From NCBI GenBank assembly GCA_018333605.1, contig JAGXSV010000059.1, positions 1 through 64,000 on the forward strand: a stretch of DNA of 64,000 nt. The letters are read 5' to 3'. The stretch is from Hydrogenophaga sp. GTDB lineage: Bacteria > Pseudomonadota > Gammaproteobacteria > Burkholderiales > Burkholderiaceae_C. The notes under the pieces were generated by a model. The model was not told the DNA's origin. It saw only the letters and a program-made list of their open reading frames with translations, and did no database searches. The position numbers and the translations under genes are program-made. This document shows, in pieces, positions 47,065 to 56,166 of this stretch. Each line of letters opens with the position of its first letter. Positions within the stretch are counted from its first letter, which is position 1.

Positions 47065-49575
47065 ATGGACATGCGAGTGAACCCCAAAGCGAAACTGAAG
47101 CTGGTGATGGTGGGCAACGGCATGGCCGGCGTGCGCACTCTGGAAGAGCTGCTGAAGCTCGCGCCCGACCTGTACGACATCACGGTGTTTGGCGCCGAGC
47201 CGCACCCCAACTACAACCGCATCCTGCTCAGCCCCGTACTGGCCGGTGAGCAGACCCTGGACGAGATCGTGCTCAACGACTGGTCCTGGTACACCGACAA
47301 CGGCGTGACCCTGCACGCGGGTTGCAAGGTGACCGAGGTGGACCGCGTCAAGCGCGTGGTGCACGGTGTGGGCCCGGCGGGCGAGGCGGTGAGTGCCGGC
47401 TACGACCGCCTGATCATGGCCACCGGCTCCAACCCCTTCATGCTGCCCATACCGGGCAAAGACCTGAAGGGTGTGCTGGCTTACCGCGACATTGCCGACA
47501 CCCAGGCCATGATCGAAGCGGCCACCACCTACAAGCACGCGGTGGTGATTGGCGGCGGCCTGCTGGGCCTGGAGGCGGCCAACGGCCTGATGAAGCGCGG
47601 CATGAGCGTGAGCGTGGTGCATGTGGGCCCGTGGCTCATGGAACGCCAGCTGGACGAGGTGTCGGGCAAGCTGCTGCAGGGTTCTCTGGAAGAGCGCGGC
47701 ATGCGGTTTTTGATGGGTGCGCAAACGCAAGAACTGGTGGGTGGCGAGGACGGTCGCGTCAAGTCCGTGAAGTTCAAGGACGGCACCGAAGTGACCGCCG
47801 ACCTGGTGGTGATGGCAGTCGGCATTCGCCCCAACACGGCGCTGGCCGAAAGCATGCGGCTGCACGTGAACAAGGGCATTGTGGTCAGCGACACGCTGCA
47901 AACCGTAACCGACCCACGCATTTACGCGGTGGGCGAATGCGCGGCGCACCGCGGTATTGCCTACGGCCTGGTGGCACCACTGTTTGAGCAGGGCAAGGTA
48001 CTGGCCACGCACCTGGCCGAGTTCGGCATTGGGCGCTACACCGGCTCGCTCACGTCCACCAAGCTCAAGGTCACCGGCATCGACCTGTTTTCCGCCGGCA
48101 ACTTCATGGGCGGCGACAACACCGAAGAGATCGTGATGAGCGACCCGGCCAGCGGGGTTTACAAAAAGCTGGTGATTCAAGACGACAAGCTGGTGGGCGC
48201 CTGCCTGTACGGCGACACGGTGGACGGCAGCTGGTACTTCAAGCTGCTGCGCGAAGGCCGCAAGGTCAGCGACATTCGCGACAAGCTGATGTTTGGCGAG
48301 TCGAACATCGGCGACACCGGGCACCAGGGCCACAGCAAGGCCGCAGCCATGGCCGACACGGACGAGGTATGCGGCTGCAACGGCGTCACCAAAGGCGTCA
48401 TCTGCAAAGCCATCAAAGACAAAGGCCTGTTCACGCTGGAAGAGGTGCGCAAGAACACCAAGGCCAGCGCGTCGTGCGGTTCGTGCACCGGTCTGGTCGA
48501 ACAAATTTTGATGTTCACCGCCGGCGGTGACTATTCGGCCACGCCCAAGCTCAAGGCCATGTGCGGTTGCACCGAACACGGCCACGAAGCGGTGCGCGAA
48601 GCCATTCGCACGCCACTGGCCGACGGCAGCAGGCTGCTGACCACGGCACAGGTGTTTGCGCACCTGGGCTGGAAAACGCCGAACGGCTGCGCCAGCTGCC
48701 GCCCGGCTACCAACTACTACCTGATCAGCACCTGGCCCAAGGAGGCGAAGGACGATCCGCAGAGCCGCTACATCAACGAGCGCTCGCACGCCAACATCCA
48801 GAAAGACGGAACGTACTCGGTGATCCCGCGCATGTGGGGCGGCGAGACCACGGCCGACGAACTGCGCCGCATCGCCGACGCGGTGGACAAGTACAACATC
48901 CCGACGGTGAAGGTGACCGGTGGCCAGCGCATTGACTTGCTGGGCGTGAAAAAAGAAGACCTGCAAGCGGTGTGGAAAGACATTGGCATGCCCAGCGGCC
49001 ACGCTTACGCCAAGGCGTTGCGCACGGTGAAGACCTGCGTGGGCAGCGAGTGGTGCCGCATGGGCACACAGGACAGCACCCAGATGGGCAAAGACCTGGA
49101 GCGCGCGATGTGGCGCATGTACGCCCCGCACAAGGTGAAGTTTGCGGTGAGCGGTTGCCCGCGCAACTGCGCCGAGAGCGGCATCAAGGACGTGGGCATC
49201 ATCGGCGTAGACAGTGGCTGGGAAATGTATGTGGGCGGCAACGGTGGCATCAAGACCGAGGTGGCCCACTTCTTTGCCAAGCTCAAGACCGCCGAAGAAG
49301 TGATGGAGTACACCGGCGCGTTCATGGAGCTGTACCGCACCGAGGGCTGGTACCTGGAGCGCACGGTGCACTACATCAACCGCGTGGGTCTTGACTACGT
49401 GAAAAAGAAAATCCTGGACGACGCCGAAGGCCGCAAGGCGCTGTGGGAGCGCCTGCAGTTTGCGCTGGACGGCGAGCCCGACCCGTGGTTTGACTTCCAG
49501 GAAGCGGCGGTGGACACGCGCCAGTTCATTCCCATCCAAGCCGTTCAAGCCACCACCGAAGGGAGCGCAGCATGA
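47065..49575 (+). CDS. nirB: Assimilatory nitrite reductase (NADH), large subunit
   Basis: An 836-residue cytoplasmic enzyme reducing nitrite to ammonium. The N-terminal half is an FAD/NADH-binding reductase (VMVGNGMAGVRTLEELL, VVIGGGLLGLEAANGLM). A BFD-like 2Fe-2S region has CGCNGVTKGVIC and ASCGSCTGL near residues 435-475. The C-terminal siroheme/4Fe-4S domain has CVGSEWC near residue 657 and CPRNC near residue 698. It follows nrtD by 10 bases, and its last codons overlap nirD. Confidence 0.95.
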   Translation: MDMRVNPKAKLKLVMVGNGMAGVRTLEELLKLAPDLYDITVFGAEPHPNYNRILLSPVLAGEQTLDEIVLNDWSWYTDNGVTLHAGCKVTEVDRVKRVVHGVGPAGEAVSAGYDRLIMATGSNPFMLPIPGKDLKGVLAYRDIADTQAMIEAATTYKHAVVIGGGLLGLEAANGLMKRGMSVSVVHVGPWLMERQLDEVSGKLLQGSLEERGMRFLMGAQTQELVGGEDGRVKSVKFKDGTEVTADLVVMAVGIRPNTALAESMRLHVNKGIVVSDTLQTVTDPRIYAVGECAAHRGIAYGLVAPLFEQGKVLATHLAEFGIGRYTGSLTSTKLKVTGIDLFSAGNFMGGDNTEEIVMSDPASGVYKKLVIQDDKLVGACLYGDTVDGSWYFKLLREGRKVSDIRDKLMFGESNIGDTGHQGHSKAAAMADTDEVCGCNGVTKGVICKAIKDKGLFTLEEVRKNTKASASCGSCTGLVEQILMFTAGGDYSATPKLKAMCGCTEHGHEAVREAIRTPLADGSRLLTTAQVFAHLGWKTPNGCASCRPATNYYLISTWPKEAKDDPQSRYINERSHANIQKDGTYSVIPRMWGGETTADELRRIADAVDKYNIPTVKVTGGQRIDLLGVKKEDLQAVWKDIGMPSGHAYAKALRTVKTCVGSEWCRMGTQDSTQMGKDLERAMWRMYAPHKVKFAVSGCPRNCAESGIKDVGIIGVDSGWEMYVGGNGGIKTEVAHFFAKLKTAEEVMEYTGAFMELYRTEGWYLERTVHYINRVGLDYVKKKILDDAEGRKALWERLQFALDGEPDPWFDFQEAAVDTRQFIPIQAVQATTEGSAA

Positions 49576-49979
49576 GCCACAACCTCTGGACCTTCATCTG
49601 CCGCGTGGAAGACATCCCCGTGCTCGGCTCGCGCCGCGTCGCGCGTGAACAGGGCTTGGATGTGGCGGTGTTCCGCAACGACCAGAACGCAGTCTTCGCC
49701 CTGCTCGACCGCTGTCCGCACAAGGGTGGCCCGCTGTCGCAAGGCATCGTGTTTGGCACCAGCGTGGCTTGCCCGCTGCACAACTGGACCATTGGCCTGT
49801 GCACCGGCCAGGCCGCCGCGCCGGACGAGGGTTGCACGCCGAAATTTGCAGTGAAAGTGGAAGACGGTCAGGTGTTTCTGGACGCCAGCGAGCTGGCCAC
49901 CCAGGCCACCGATCTGGTGCGCCCCATCGCCGGCCCCTTGCGCCGTGTCTTATCCCCCCTCCCCCTGGGAGAGGGCTAG
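49572..49979 (+). CDS. nirD: Assimilatory nitrite reductase (NADH), small subunit
   Basis: A 135-residue Rieske-like subunit. CPHKGGPLSQG and CPLHNWTIGLCTG are the Rieske-type positions. It starts four bases before the nirB stop. Its last residues, LSPLPLGEG, are encoded by the left arm of a palindromic repeat (49954-49989), so the natural C-terminus has been replaced or extended; the added tail lies outside the conserved domain. Confidence 0.9.
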   Translation: MSHNLWTFICRVEDIPVLGSRRVAREQGLDVAVFRNDQNAVFALLDRCPHKGGPLSQGIVFGTSVACPLHNWTIGLCTGQAAAPDEGCTPKFAVKVEDGQVFLDASELATQATDLVRPIAGPLRRVLSPLPLGEG

Positions 49980-52953
49980 GGTGAGGGCTGTCCCCATGGC
50001 ATTGCACGCCGGAAGCGGCCCTCACCCCCACCCTCTCCCAGGGGGAGAGGGGGTCAAAGCCATCACACGCTCCACCTGCCCGTATTGCGGCGTCGGCTGT
50101 GGCGTGCTCATCGAAACCGAAGGTCACCAGATCACCGGCGTGCGTGGCGACCCGGACCACCCGGCCAATTTTGGCAAGCTCTGCACCAAGGGCACCACGC
50201 TGCACCTCACGGCCACGCCCGCCGTGACCCGGCAGACCCGGCTGTTGCAACCGATGCAGCGACTGCAGCGCGGCCAGGCGCCGGTGGCGATGGCGTGGGA
50301 AGCTGCGCTGGACCTGGCCGCCGACCGCTTTGCGACCACCATCGCCAACCACGGTCCCGACGCCGTGGGCTTTTACATCAGTGGCCAGTTGCTGACCGAG
50401 GACTACTACGTCTTCAACAAGCTGGCCAAGGGTTTGATTGGCACCAACAACGTGGACACCAATTCGCGCCTGTGCATGAGCAGCGCGGTGGCCGGCTACA
50501 AACTCACCCTGGGCGCCGACGCACCAACCGCTTGTTATGACGATGTGAACCACGCCACCTGCCTGTTCATCGTCGGAAGCAACGCAGCCTTTGCGCACCC
50601 GGTGCTGTTTCGCCGCATCGAAGAAGCCAAGAAAAAGAACCCGGCCATGAAGGTGATCGTGGCCGACCCGCGCCGTACCGACACCGCTGGCCTGGCCGAC
50701 CTGTACCTGCCCTTGCAGCCCGGCAGCGATGTGATGCTGTTCCACGGCCTGCTGCACATCATGCTGTGGGAAGGCTGGATCAAGCCCGACTACATTGCGG
50801 CCCACACAACCGGTTTTGAAGCGCTCAAAGCGCTGGTGCGCGACTGCACACCCGAGCGCGTGGCCGACGTGTGCGGCCTGAAAAAGGAAGACCTGTACAC
50901 CGCCGCCAAATGGTTTGCTGGCCTTGACGGCCAGGGGTTTGCCACCGCCCACGCCACGCTCAGCCTGTATTGCCAGGGCCTGAACCAGAGCAGCAGCGGC
51001 ACCGCAAAAAACGCCACCCTGATCAACCTGCACCTGGCCACCGGCCAGATCGGCAAGCCCGGCGCCGGGCCCTTCAGCCTGACCGGCCAGCCCAACGCCA
51101 TGGGCGGGCGCGAAGTGGGCGGCCTGGCCAACCTGCTGAGCGCCCACCGCGACCTGGCCAACCCCGCGCACCGCGCCGAAGTGGCCGCGCTGTGGGGCGT
51201 GCCTTCGGTTCCAGAAAAGCCCGGGAAGACCGCGGTGGAAATGTTCCAGGCCGCCGCCGACGGCGAGATCAAGGCGCTGTGGATTGCCTGCACCAACCCG
51301 GCACAGTCCATGCCCGACCAGGCCACCGTGCGCCGCGCGCTGGAGCGCGCCGAGTTTGTGGTGGTGCAAGAAGCCTATGCCACCGCGTCCACCTGCGACT
51401 GGGCCGACCTGCTGCTGCCCGCCACCACCTGGGGCGAAAAAGAAGGCACGGTGACCAACAGCGAACGCCGCATCAGCCGCGTGCGAGCTGCAGTGCCCGC
51501 GCCAGGTGAGGCCCGGCACGACTGGCAAATCGTGGTCGACTTTGCACAGCGGCTGGAGAGATCAAATGGAGCAAATGGGGTCAGATCCGAATTCAGGACA
51601 ACAGCGCCCGAGGCCGCCAACAAGCTCCAACGAAATTCGGCTCTGACCCCATTTGTGGAGCAGCCGGAGAAGACCCTCTTCCCCTACAACACCCCCGAAG
51701 CCATCTGGCTCGAACACCGCGAGTCCACCCGCGGCCGCGACCTTGACATCACCGGCCTCTCCTGGCCGGTGCTGGAACAGCAAGGCCCGCAGCAATGGCC
51801 CCTGCGCGAAGGCGAAACGGTGGGAAAAGCCCGGCTGTACGAAGACGGCGTGTTCCCCACCCCCGACGGCAGAGCCCGCTTCGCCGCCCTGCCCTGGCAG
51901 CCGCTGGCCGAGCCGCGCGAATCGCGCTACCCGTTTTCGCTCACCACCGGGCGCCTGCGCGACCAGTGGCACGGCATGACACGCACCGGCACGCTGGGCC
52001 GCCTGTTTGGGCATGTGGCCGAGCCGGTGGTGCAACTGCACCCGCAAGACATGGCCCGGCGCGGCCTGGCGGGGGGTGATCTGGTGCATGTCACCAGCAA
52101 GCGCGGCTCCATTTTGGTGCCGGTGCAGGCCAGCAGCGAGCTCGGTTTGTCGCAAGCCTTCATGGCCATGCACTGGGGTGCTGAATACCTCAGCGGCGTC
52201 AGCAGCACCGGCGAGCCGTTGGCGGGGGTCAACGCCCTCACCACCTCGGCGTATTGCCCCACGTCCAAGCAGCCCGAGCTCAAACACGCCGCCGTGAAAG
52301 TGCTCAAGGCCGAACTCCCCTGGACGCTGCTGGGCATGGCCTGGCTGCCCGGCGACCAGGCCCTGAGTGCCCGCGAAAGCTTGCGTGCACTGATGGCGCA
52401 GTTTTCTTTTGCATCGTGTGTGCCGTTTGGACGCGAGCGCACCGGCGTGCTGTTTCGCGCCGCCGCGCACGAAGCCCCTGAAAGCGCGTTGATCGAACGC
52501 ATTGAAGCCCTGCTGGGCCTGAACACCCCCGACGCACTGCGCTACGCCGACCGCCGGCTGGGCCAGCGCCGCACCGCGCGGCTGGTAAAGCAGGACGACA
52601 CGAGCACGCTGGACGGCTTTGTGCTGGCCGGCGACACCCGGGCCGAAATCTGGATCAAACCGCTGCTGGAAGACCAGCGGCCTGCGGCGGCCTATGGCCG
52701 CCAGTTGCTGATGCCGGGCGCCAGGGCACCCCTTGCGGTCGTTGCCAAAAGCCGGCAGGTGTGCACCTGTTTCAATGTCAACGAAGACGCCATACAGGTC
52801 CAACTGCAACGCTGCGAAGGCACTCCAGGCGAACGCCTGGCCAGCCTGCAAGGCAGCCTGCAATGCGGCACCCACTGCGGCTCGTGCCTGCCGGAATTGC
52901 GCCGCCTGGTGCGCGCGCAGACGCTGGTGGAACAGGCTGCAGAGGCCAGCTGA
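49945..52953 (+). CDS. nasA: Assimilatory nitrate reductase, molybdopterin catalytic subunit
   Basis: A 1002-residue cytoplasmic enzyme reducing nitrate to nitrite. An N-terminal 4Fe-4S motif CPYCGVGCG (near residues 46-54) leads into the Mo-bis-MGD domains. A C-terminal BFD-like 2Fe-2S domain has CTCFNVN and CGTHCGSCLPEL near residues 938-976. Two oddities stand out: the first about 36 residues are encoded by palindromic repeat DNA, and about 28 residues near 543-570 come from another inserted palindrome. ATG at 49996 is an alternative start that drops 17 repeat-encoded residues. It overlaps nirD by 35 bases if 49945 is used. Confidence 0.9.
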   Translation: MSYPPSPWERARVRAVPMALHAGSGPHPHPLPGGEGVKAITRSTCPYCGVGCGVLIETEGHQITGVRGDPDHPANFGKLCTKGTTLHLTATPAVTRQTRLLQPMQRLQRGQAPVAMAWEAALDLAADRFATTIANHGPDAVGFYISGQLLTEDYYVFNKLAKGLIGTNNVDTNSRLCMSSAVAGYKLTLGADAPTACYDDVNHATCLFIVGSNAAFAHPVLFRRIEEAKKKNPAMKVIVADPRRTDTAGLADLYLPLQPGSDVMLFHGLLHIMLWEGWIKPDYIAAHTTGFEALKALVRDCTPERVADVCGLKKEDLYTAAKWFAGLDGQGFATAHATLSLYCQGLNQSSSGTAKNATLINLHLATGQIGKPGAGPFSLTGQPNAMGGREVGGLANLLSAHRDLANPAHRAEVAALWGVPSVPEKPGKTAVEMFQAAADGEIKALWIACTNPAQSMPDQATVRRALERAEFVVVQEAYATASTCDWADLLLPATTWGEKEGTVTNSERRISRVRAAVPAPGEARHDWQIVVDFAQRLERSNGANGVRSEFRTTAPEAANKLQRNSALTPFVEQPEKTLFPYNTPEAIWLEHRESTRGRDLDITGLSWPVLEQQGPQQWPLREGETVGKARLYEDGVFPTPDGRARFAALPWQPLAEPRESRYPFSLTTGRLRDQWHGMTRTGTLGRLFGHVAEPVVQLHPQDMARRGLAGGDLVHVTSKRGSILVPVQASSELGLSQAFMAMHWGAEYLSGVSSTGEPLAGVNALTTSAYCPTSKQPELKHAAVKVLKAELPWTLLGMAWLPGDQALSARESLRALMAQFSFASCVPFGRERTGVLFRAAAHEAPESALIERIEALLGLNTPDALRYADRRLGQRRTARLVKQDDTSTLDGFVLAGDTRAEIWIKPLLEDQRPAAAYGRQLLMPGARAPLAVVAKSRQVCTCFNVNEDAIQVQLQRCEGTPGERLASLQGSLQCGTHCGSCLPELRRLVRAQTLVEQAAEAS
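49954..50053. repeat. Pair of inverted palindromic repeats at the nirD/nasA junction
   Basis: The left arm (about 49954-49989) reads CCCCCTGGGAGAGGG followed by GGGTGAGGGC. The right arm (about 50018-50053) is its near-exact complement, beginning GCCCTCACCCCCACCC. A 28-base spacer separates them, and each arm also folds on itself through CTCCC/GGGAG. This REP-like arrangement is widespread in proteobacteria. Unusually it is translated on both sides, giving the end of NirD and the start of NasA. Confidence 0.85.
51573..51654. repeat. 82-bp palindromic element inserted in frame within nasA
   Basis: AAATGGGGTCAGA...CCGAATT at 51573-51593 is matched by its complement at 51634-51654 with one mismatch (21-bp arms). 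The 40 bases between them form the loop region. TGGAGC flanks both sides (51567-51572 and 51656-51661), possibly a target duplication. The nasA reading frame runs straight through. The flanking protein (FAQRLE before, TLFPYNTPEAIW after) is normal family sequence, so the element adds about 28-30 residues. Confidence 0.82.
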
Positions 52954-53010
52954 AACGCTGAAATCTGCATATAACCCGAAGTCATCAGGCTTGCCCGACA
53001 ATCGCGCACC

Positions 53011-53958
53011 ATGGGAATCAGCCAGTACATCAAAGTCATCGGCCGCGGCAAAGACGGCGCCCGCTCGCTCACGCGCGAGCAAGCCACCGACCTGTTTGGC
53101 CAGGTGCTTGACGGCACGGTGACCGACCTGGAAGTGGGCGGCTTTTGCCTGGCCATGCGCATCAAAGGCGAAACCGCCGAAGAAATGGCCGGCTTCCTGG
53201 ACGCCACGCACCAGCGCCTGCAGCGCCTGCCCGACAACGGGCTCACCACCGTGGTGCTGCCCAGCTACAACGGTGCACGCAAGCTGCCGGTGCTCACGCC
53301 GCTGCTGGCCCTGCTGCTGTCGCGCGAAGGCGTGCCGGTGCTGGTGCACGGCACGGCCACCGAAGACCGGCGCGCCACCAGCGAAGCCGTGTTGGCGGCG
53401 CTGGGCACCGTGGCGGCGCACACCGTGAGTCCGCTCGGCGCGGGTCAACTGGCTGTCGTGCCCACCGAGGTGCTGCTGCCCGGCCTCAAGCGGCTGCTGG
53501 ACGTGCGCCGCACGGTCGGCCTGCGCAACCCGGCACACAGCCTGGTCAAGCTCATGAACCCCTGCCTGGGCCGCGCGCTGGTGGTGGGCAGCTACACCCA
53601 CCCCGAATACGCGGTGTCGATGGCCGAGACCTTTGCGCTCACTGGTGCGCACGCGCTGCTGCTGCGCGGCACCGAGGGCGAGCCGGTGGCCGATGCCCGG
53701 CGCACGCCGCAAATGGAAGCCTTCCGCAACGGCCAGCGCCACCTGCTGCAAGCCGCGCAAGACGGCCCGCTGGCCAGCCTGCCCGAGTTGCCGCGCGACG
53801 TGGATGCGGCCAGCACGGCGGCTTACATCCGGTCGGTGCTCGATGGCTCGCGCCCGGTGCCTGCCCCCATCGCGCTGCAGGTGGCACACATCCTGCAGGA
53901 GGTCTCCCGCCCGACCACAGCAGAGACAAACCGCCCCACCGCGGTCCACACACCATGA
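53011..53958 (+). CDS. ybiB: YbiB family protein (anthranilate phosphoribosyltransferase-like fold, TrpD2)
   Basis: A 315-residue protein with the TrpD fold: an N-terminal helical domain (SLTREQATDLFGQVLDGTVT) and a glycosyl-transferase family 3 domain (LPVLTPLLALLLSREGVPVL, LVVGSYTHPEYA). YbiB/TrpD2 proteins have lost the substrate residues of TrpD and bind DNA or RNA in vitro; their role is unsettled. In Burkholderiales the gene often sits in nitrate assimilation clusters. It follows nasA by 57 bases and overlaps cobA (ATGA). Confidence 0.85.
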   Translation: MGISQYIKVIGRGKDGARSLTREQATDLFGQVLDGTVTDLEVGGFCLAMRIKGETAEEMAGFLDATHQRLQRLPDNGLTTVVLPSYNGARKLPVLTPLLALLLSREGVPVLVHGTATEDRRATSEAVLAALGTVAAHTVSPLGAGQLAVVPTEVLLPGLKRLLDVRRTVGLRNPAHSLVKLMNPCLGRALVVGSYTHPEYAVSMAETFALTGAHALLLRGTEGEPVADARRTPQMEAFRNGQRHLLQAAQDGPLASLPELPRDVDAASTAAYIRSVLDGSRPVPAPIALQVAHILQEVSRPTTAETNRPTAVHTP

Positions 53959-54782
53959 ACATGCCCGCCACCGTCATCACCTCCGAAAGCCAGTTCAATC
54001 CCGGCACCGTCACCTTGGTGGGCGCAGGCCCGGGCGACCCGGAACTGCTCACCATCAAGGCCGCGCGGGCCATCGCGGCGGCCACCGTGCTGCTGGTGGA
54101 CGATCTGGTGAGCGACGGCGTGCTGGCCCACGCCTCGCCCACCGCACGCATCGTGCACGTGGGCAAGCGCGGTGGCTGCAAAAGCACACCGCAGGCCTTC
54201 ATTGAAAAACTGATGATCATGGCCGCCCGAGAAGGCGAAGTGGTGGTGCGCCTCAAGGGCGGCGACCCGTTCATCTTCGGTCGCGGCGGTGAAGAGGTAG
54301 AGCACCTGCGCGCTGCCGGCATTGAGGTACAGGTGCTCAACGGCATCACCGCCGGCCTGGCAGGCCTCACGTCGCTGGGCGCCCCGCTCACCCACCGCGA
54401 CCACGCGCACGGCGTGGTGTTCGTCACCGGCCACGCCAAACCCGGCGACACCGGCACCGACTGGCAGCAACTCGCCGCCACCGCACGCGACGCCAAGCTC
54501 ACCCTGGTGATCTACATGGGCGTGTCCAGCGCCGCCCACATCCAGGCCGACCTGCTCACCGGCCTTCCCGCCAGCACGCCGCTGGCCATCATTCAGCACG
54601 CCAGCCTGCCCCAGCAGCGCCATGTCATCACCTCCCTGGGAACGCTGCACGCAACCATCGCCCGCGAGCAGCTCGGCAGCCCGGCCGTGATCGTGGTGGG
54701 CGACGTGGTGAGCGGCGTGGCCGCCATGGGCCAGCCACTGGACAACGCCCACACGTTGGAAGCACGCTACCGCGCGGCCTGA
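53955..54782 (+). CDS. cobA: Uroporphyrinogen-III C-methyltransferase
   Basis: A 275-residue SUMT that methylates uroporphyrinogen III to precorrin-2, the siroheme and cobalamin precursor. VGAGPGDPELLTIKA and VRLKGGDPFIFGRGGEEVE are the SAM and substrate signatures, with GITAGLAGLTSLGAPLTHRD downstream. It is a stand-alone methyltransferase without the CysG oxidase/ferrochelatase half. Start overlaps ybiB. Being last in the nitrate module, it most likely supplies siroheme for NirB. Confidence 0.94.
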   Translation: MNMPATVITSESQFNPGTVTLVGAGPGDPELLTIKAARAIAAATVLLVDDLVSDGVLAHASPTARIVHVGKRGGCKSTPQAFIEKLMIMAAREGEVVVRLKGGDPFIFGRGGEEVEHLRAAGIEVQVLNGITAGLAGLTSLGAPLTHRDHAHGVVFVTGHAKPGDTGTDWQQLAATARDAKLTLVIYMGVSSAAHIQADLLTGLPASTPLAIIQHASLPQQRHVITSLGTLHATIAREQLGSPAVIVVGDVVSGVAAMGQPLDNAHTLEARYRAA

Positions 54783-54822
54783 GCGGGCGCCGTCCACGGG
54801 CGGCCCGCATACACTGCGGCCC

Positions 54823-56040
54823 ATGGAAAATTTTGACGTGGTGATCGTGGGCGCCGGTGCCGCCGGGCTGTTTTGTGCCGGCGTGGCGGGCCAGCGCGGC
54901 CTGAAGGTGCTGGTGCTGGACCACAGCGACAAGGTGGCCGAAAAAATCCGCATTTCGGGCGGTGGCCGGGCCAACTTCACCAACCGCGACCTCGACCCGC
55001 ACGCGCCCCACAAGCACTTCATCAGCCAGAACCCCAACTTCTGCCGCTCCGCGCTGTCGCGCTACACCCCGGCCGACTTCGTGGCGCTCATGCAGCGCCA
55101 CCAGGTGCCCTTTCATGAAAAGCACAAAGGCCAGCTGTTTTGCGACCGCTCGGCCGACGACCTGATCCAGATGCTGCTGCGCGAGTGCGAAGCCGGCAGC
55201 GTGCAGCGCTGGCAGCCCTGCGGCGTCAAAGCCCTGCGCGTGGCGGGCGACGGCAGCTACCAGATCGACACCGAGCGCGGCACCGTAACCAGCCGGTCTG
55301 TGGTGATCGCCACCGGCGGCCTGTCCATTCCGAAGATCGGCGCCACCGACTTCGGCTACCGGGTGGCCAAACAGTTTGGCCTGCGCCTGGTTGAAACACG
55401 CCCCGGGCTCGTGCCCCTCACCTTTGACGGCGAAGCCTGGGCACCCTACATCCCGCTGGCGGGGCTTTCGCTGCCTGTGGCCATGGAAACCGGCACCAAA
55501 AAAGACCGGGCCAGTTTCACCGAAGACCTGCTGTTTACCCACCGCGGGCTCTCAGGCCCCGCCGTGCTGCAGATTTCAAGCTACTGGCGCGAAGGCACAC
55601 CCATTCGCCTGAATCTGGCGCCCGAGGTGGACCTGCCCGCCGCGCTGGCGCGCGCCAAGGCCACGTCGCGCAAGCTGATCGCCAACGAACTGGCCACCCT
55701 GGTGCCCAGCCGCCTGGCCGACGCCTGGGTGGCGCAAGACGCCGACTGGCAACGCCCCGTGTGCGACGCCACCGACAAAGCCCTGACCCGACTGACCGAA
55801 CGCCTGGCCCGCTGGGAACTGACGCCCACCGGCACCGAAGGCTACAAAAAAGCCGAGGTCACGCTCGGCGGCGTGGACACGCGCGACCTGTCCTCCCAAA
55901 CCATGGAATCCAAGCAACCCGGGCTGTACTTCATTGGCGAGGTGATGGACGTGACCGGCTGGCTGGGCGGCTACAACTTCCAGTGGGCCTGGGCCAGCGC
56001 GCACGCCTGCGGGCAGGCGCTCCTCAAAAGCCGGTCTTGA
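54823..56040 (+). CDS. NAD(P)/FAD-dependent oxidoreductase of the HI0933/YhiN family
   Basis: A 405-residue flavoprotein. VVIVGAGAAGLFCAGVAGQR near residues 6-25 is the dinucleotide-binding fold, with KIRISGGGRANFTNRD as the family block, and GLYFIGEVMDVTGWLGGYNF near the C-terminus closes the FAD site. The physiological substrate of this family is not established. It follows cobA by 40 bases but is probably not part of the nitrate pathway. The rpsU promoter begins inside its stop codon. Confidence 0.88.
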   Translation: MENFDVVIVGAGAAGLFCAGVAGQRGLKVLVLDHSDKVAEKIRISGGGRANFTNRDLDPHAPHKHFISQNPNFCRSALSRYTPADFVALMQRHQVPFHEKHKGQLFCDRSADDLIQMLLRECEAGSVQRWQPCGVKALRVAGDGSYQIDTERGTVTSRSVVIATGGLSIPKIGATDFGYRVAKQFGLRLVETRPGLVPLTFDGEAWAPYIPLAGLSLPVAMETGTKKDRASFTEDLLFTHRGLSGPAVLQISSYWREGTPIRLNLAPEVDLPAALARAKATSRKLIANELATLVPSRLADAWVAQDADWQRPVCDATDKALTRLTERLARWELTPTGTEGYKKAEVTLGGVDTRDLSSQTMESKQPGLYFIGEVMDVTGWLGGYNFQWAWASAHACGQALLKSRS

Positions 56041-56064
56041 GCGCTGGCGGGATAGCGTTATAAT
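56037..56064 (+). promoter_or_regulatory. Sigma-70 promoter of rpsU
   Basis: TTGAGC (56037-56042) and TATAAT (56059-56064) are separated by 16 bases. The -35 element overlaps the stop codon of the preceding flavoprotein gene. A leader of about 120 bases follows before rpsU. Confidence 0.85.
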
Positions 56065-56079
56065 CCAAGGCTTTGCTGG

Positions 56080-56166
56080 CAAACCCCCGTCGGCCCATAC
56101 TAGTTAACAGGCGGGGAACTTTGCAGAAATGACGGCTGGGCCCGATCTCCCGGTCATCCTCTTTTT
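56080..56166 (+). promoter_or_regulatory. Structured rpsU leader with a terminator-like hairpin
   Basis: The leader contains CCCCCGT..GCGGGG (about 56084-56115), then ATGAC (56129-56133) pairing with GTCAT (56153-56157), extended by GGG/CCC, followed by TTTTT at 56162-56166. This could act as an attenuator. The 25 bases before the rpsU ATG (ending TTTTTTCTTCA) contain no Shine-Dalgarno sequence at normal spacing, which is unusual for a ribosomal protein gene. Confidence 0.4.

Noticed and set aside
47005-49548. An 847-codon open frame on the minus strand opposite nirB, and similarly long ones opposite nasA, nuo genes and pnp
   Set aside because: They are shadow frames of GC-rich genes. The composition is histidine-, valine- and arginine-rich with no family match, and the plus-strand genes are unambiguous.
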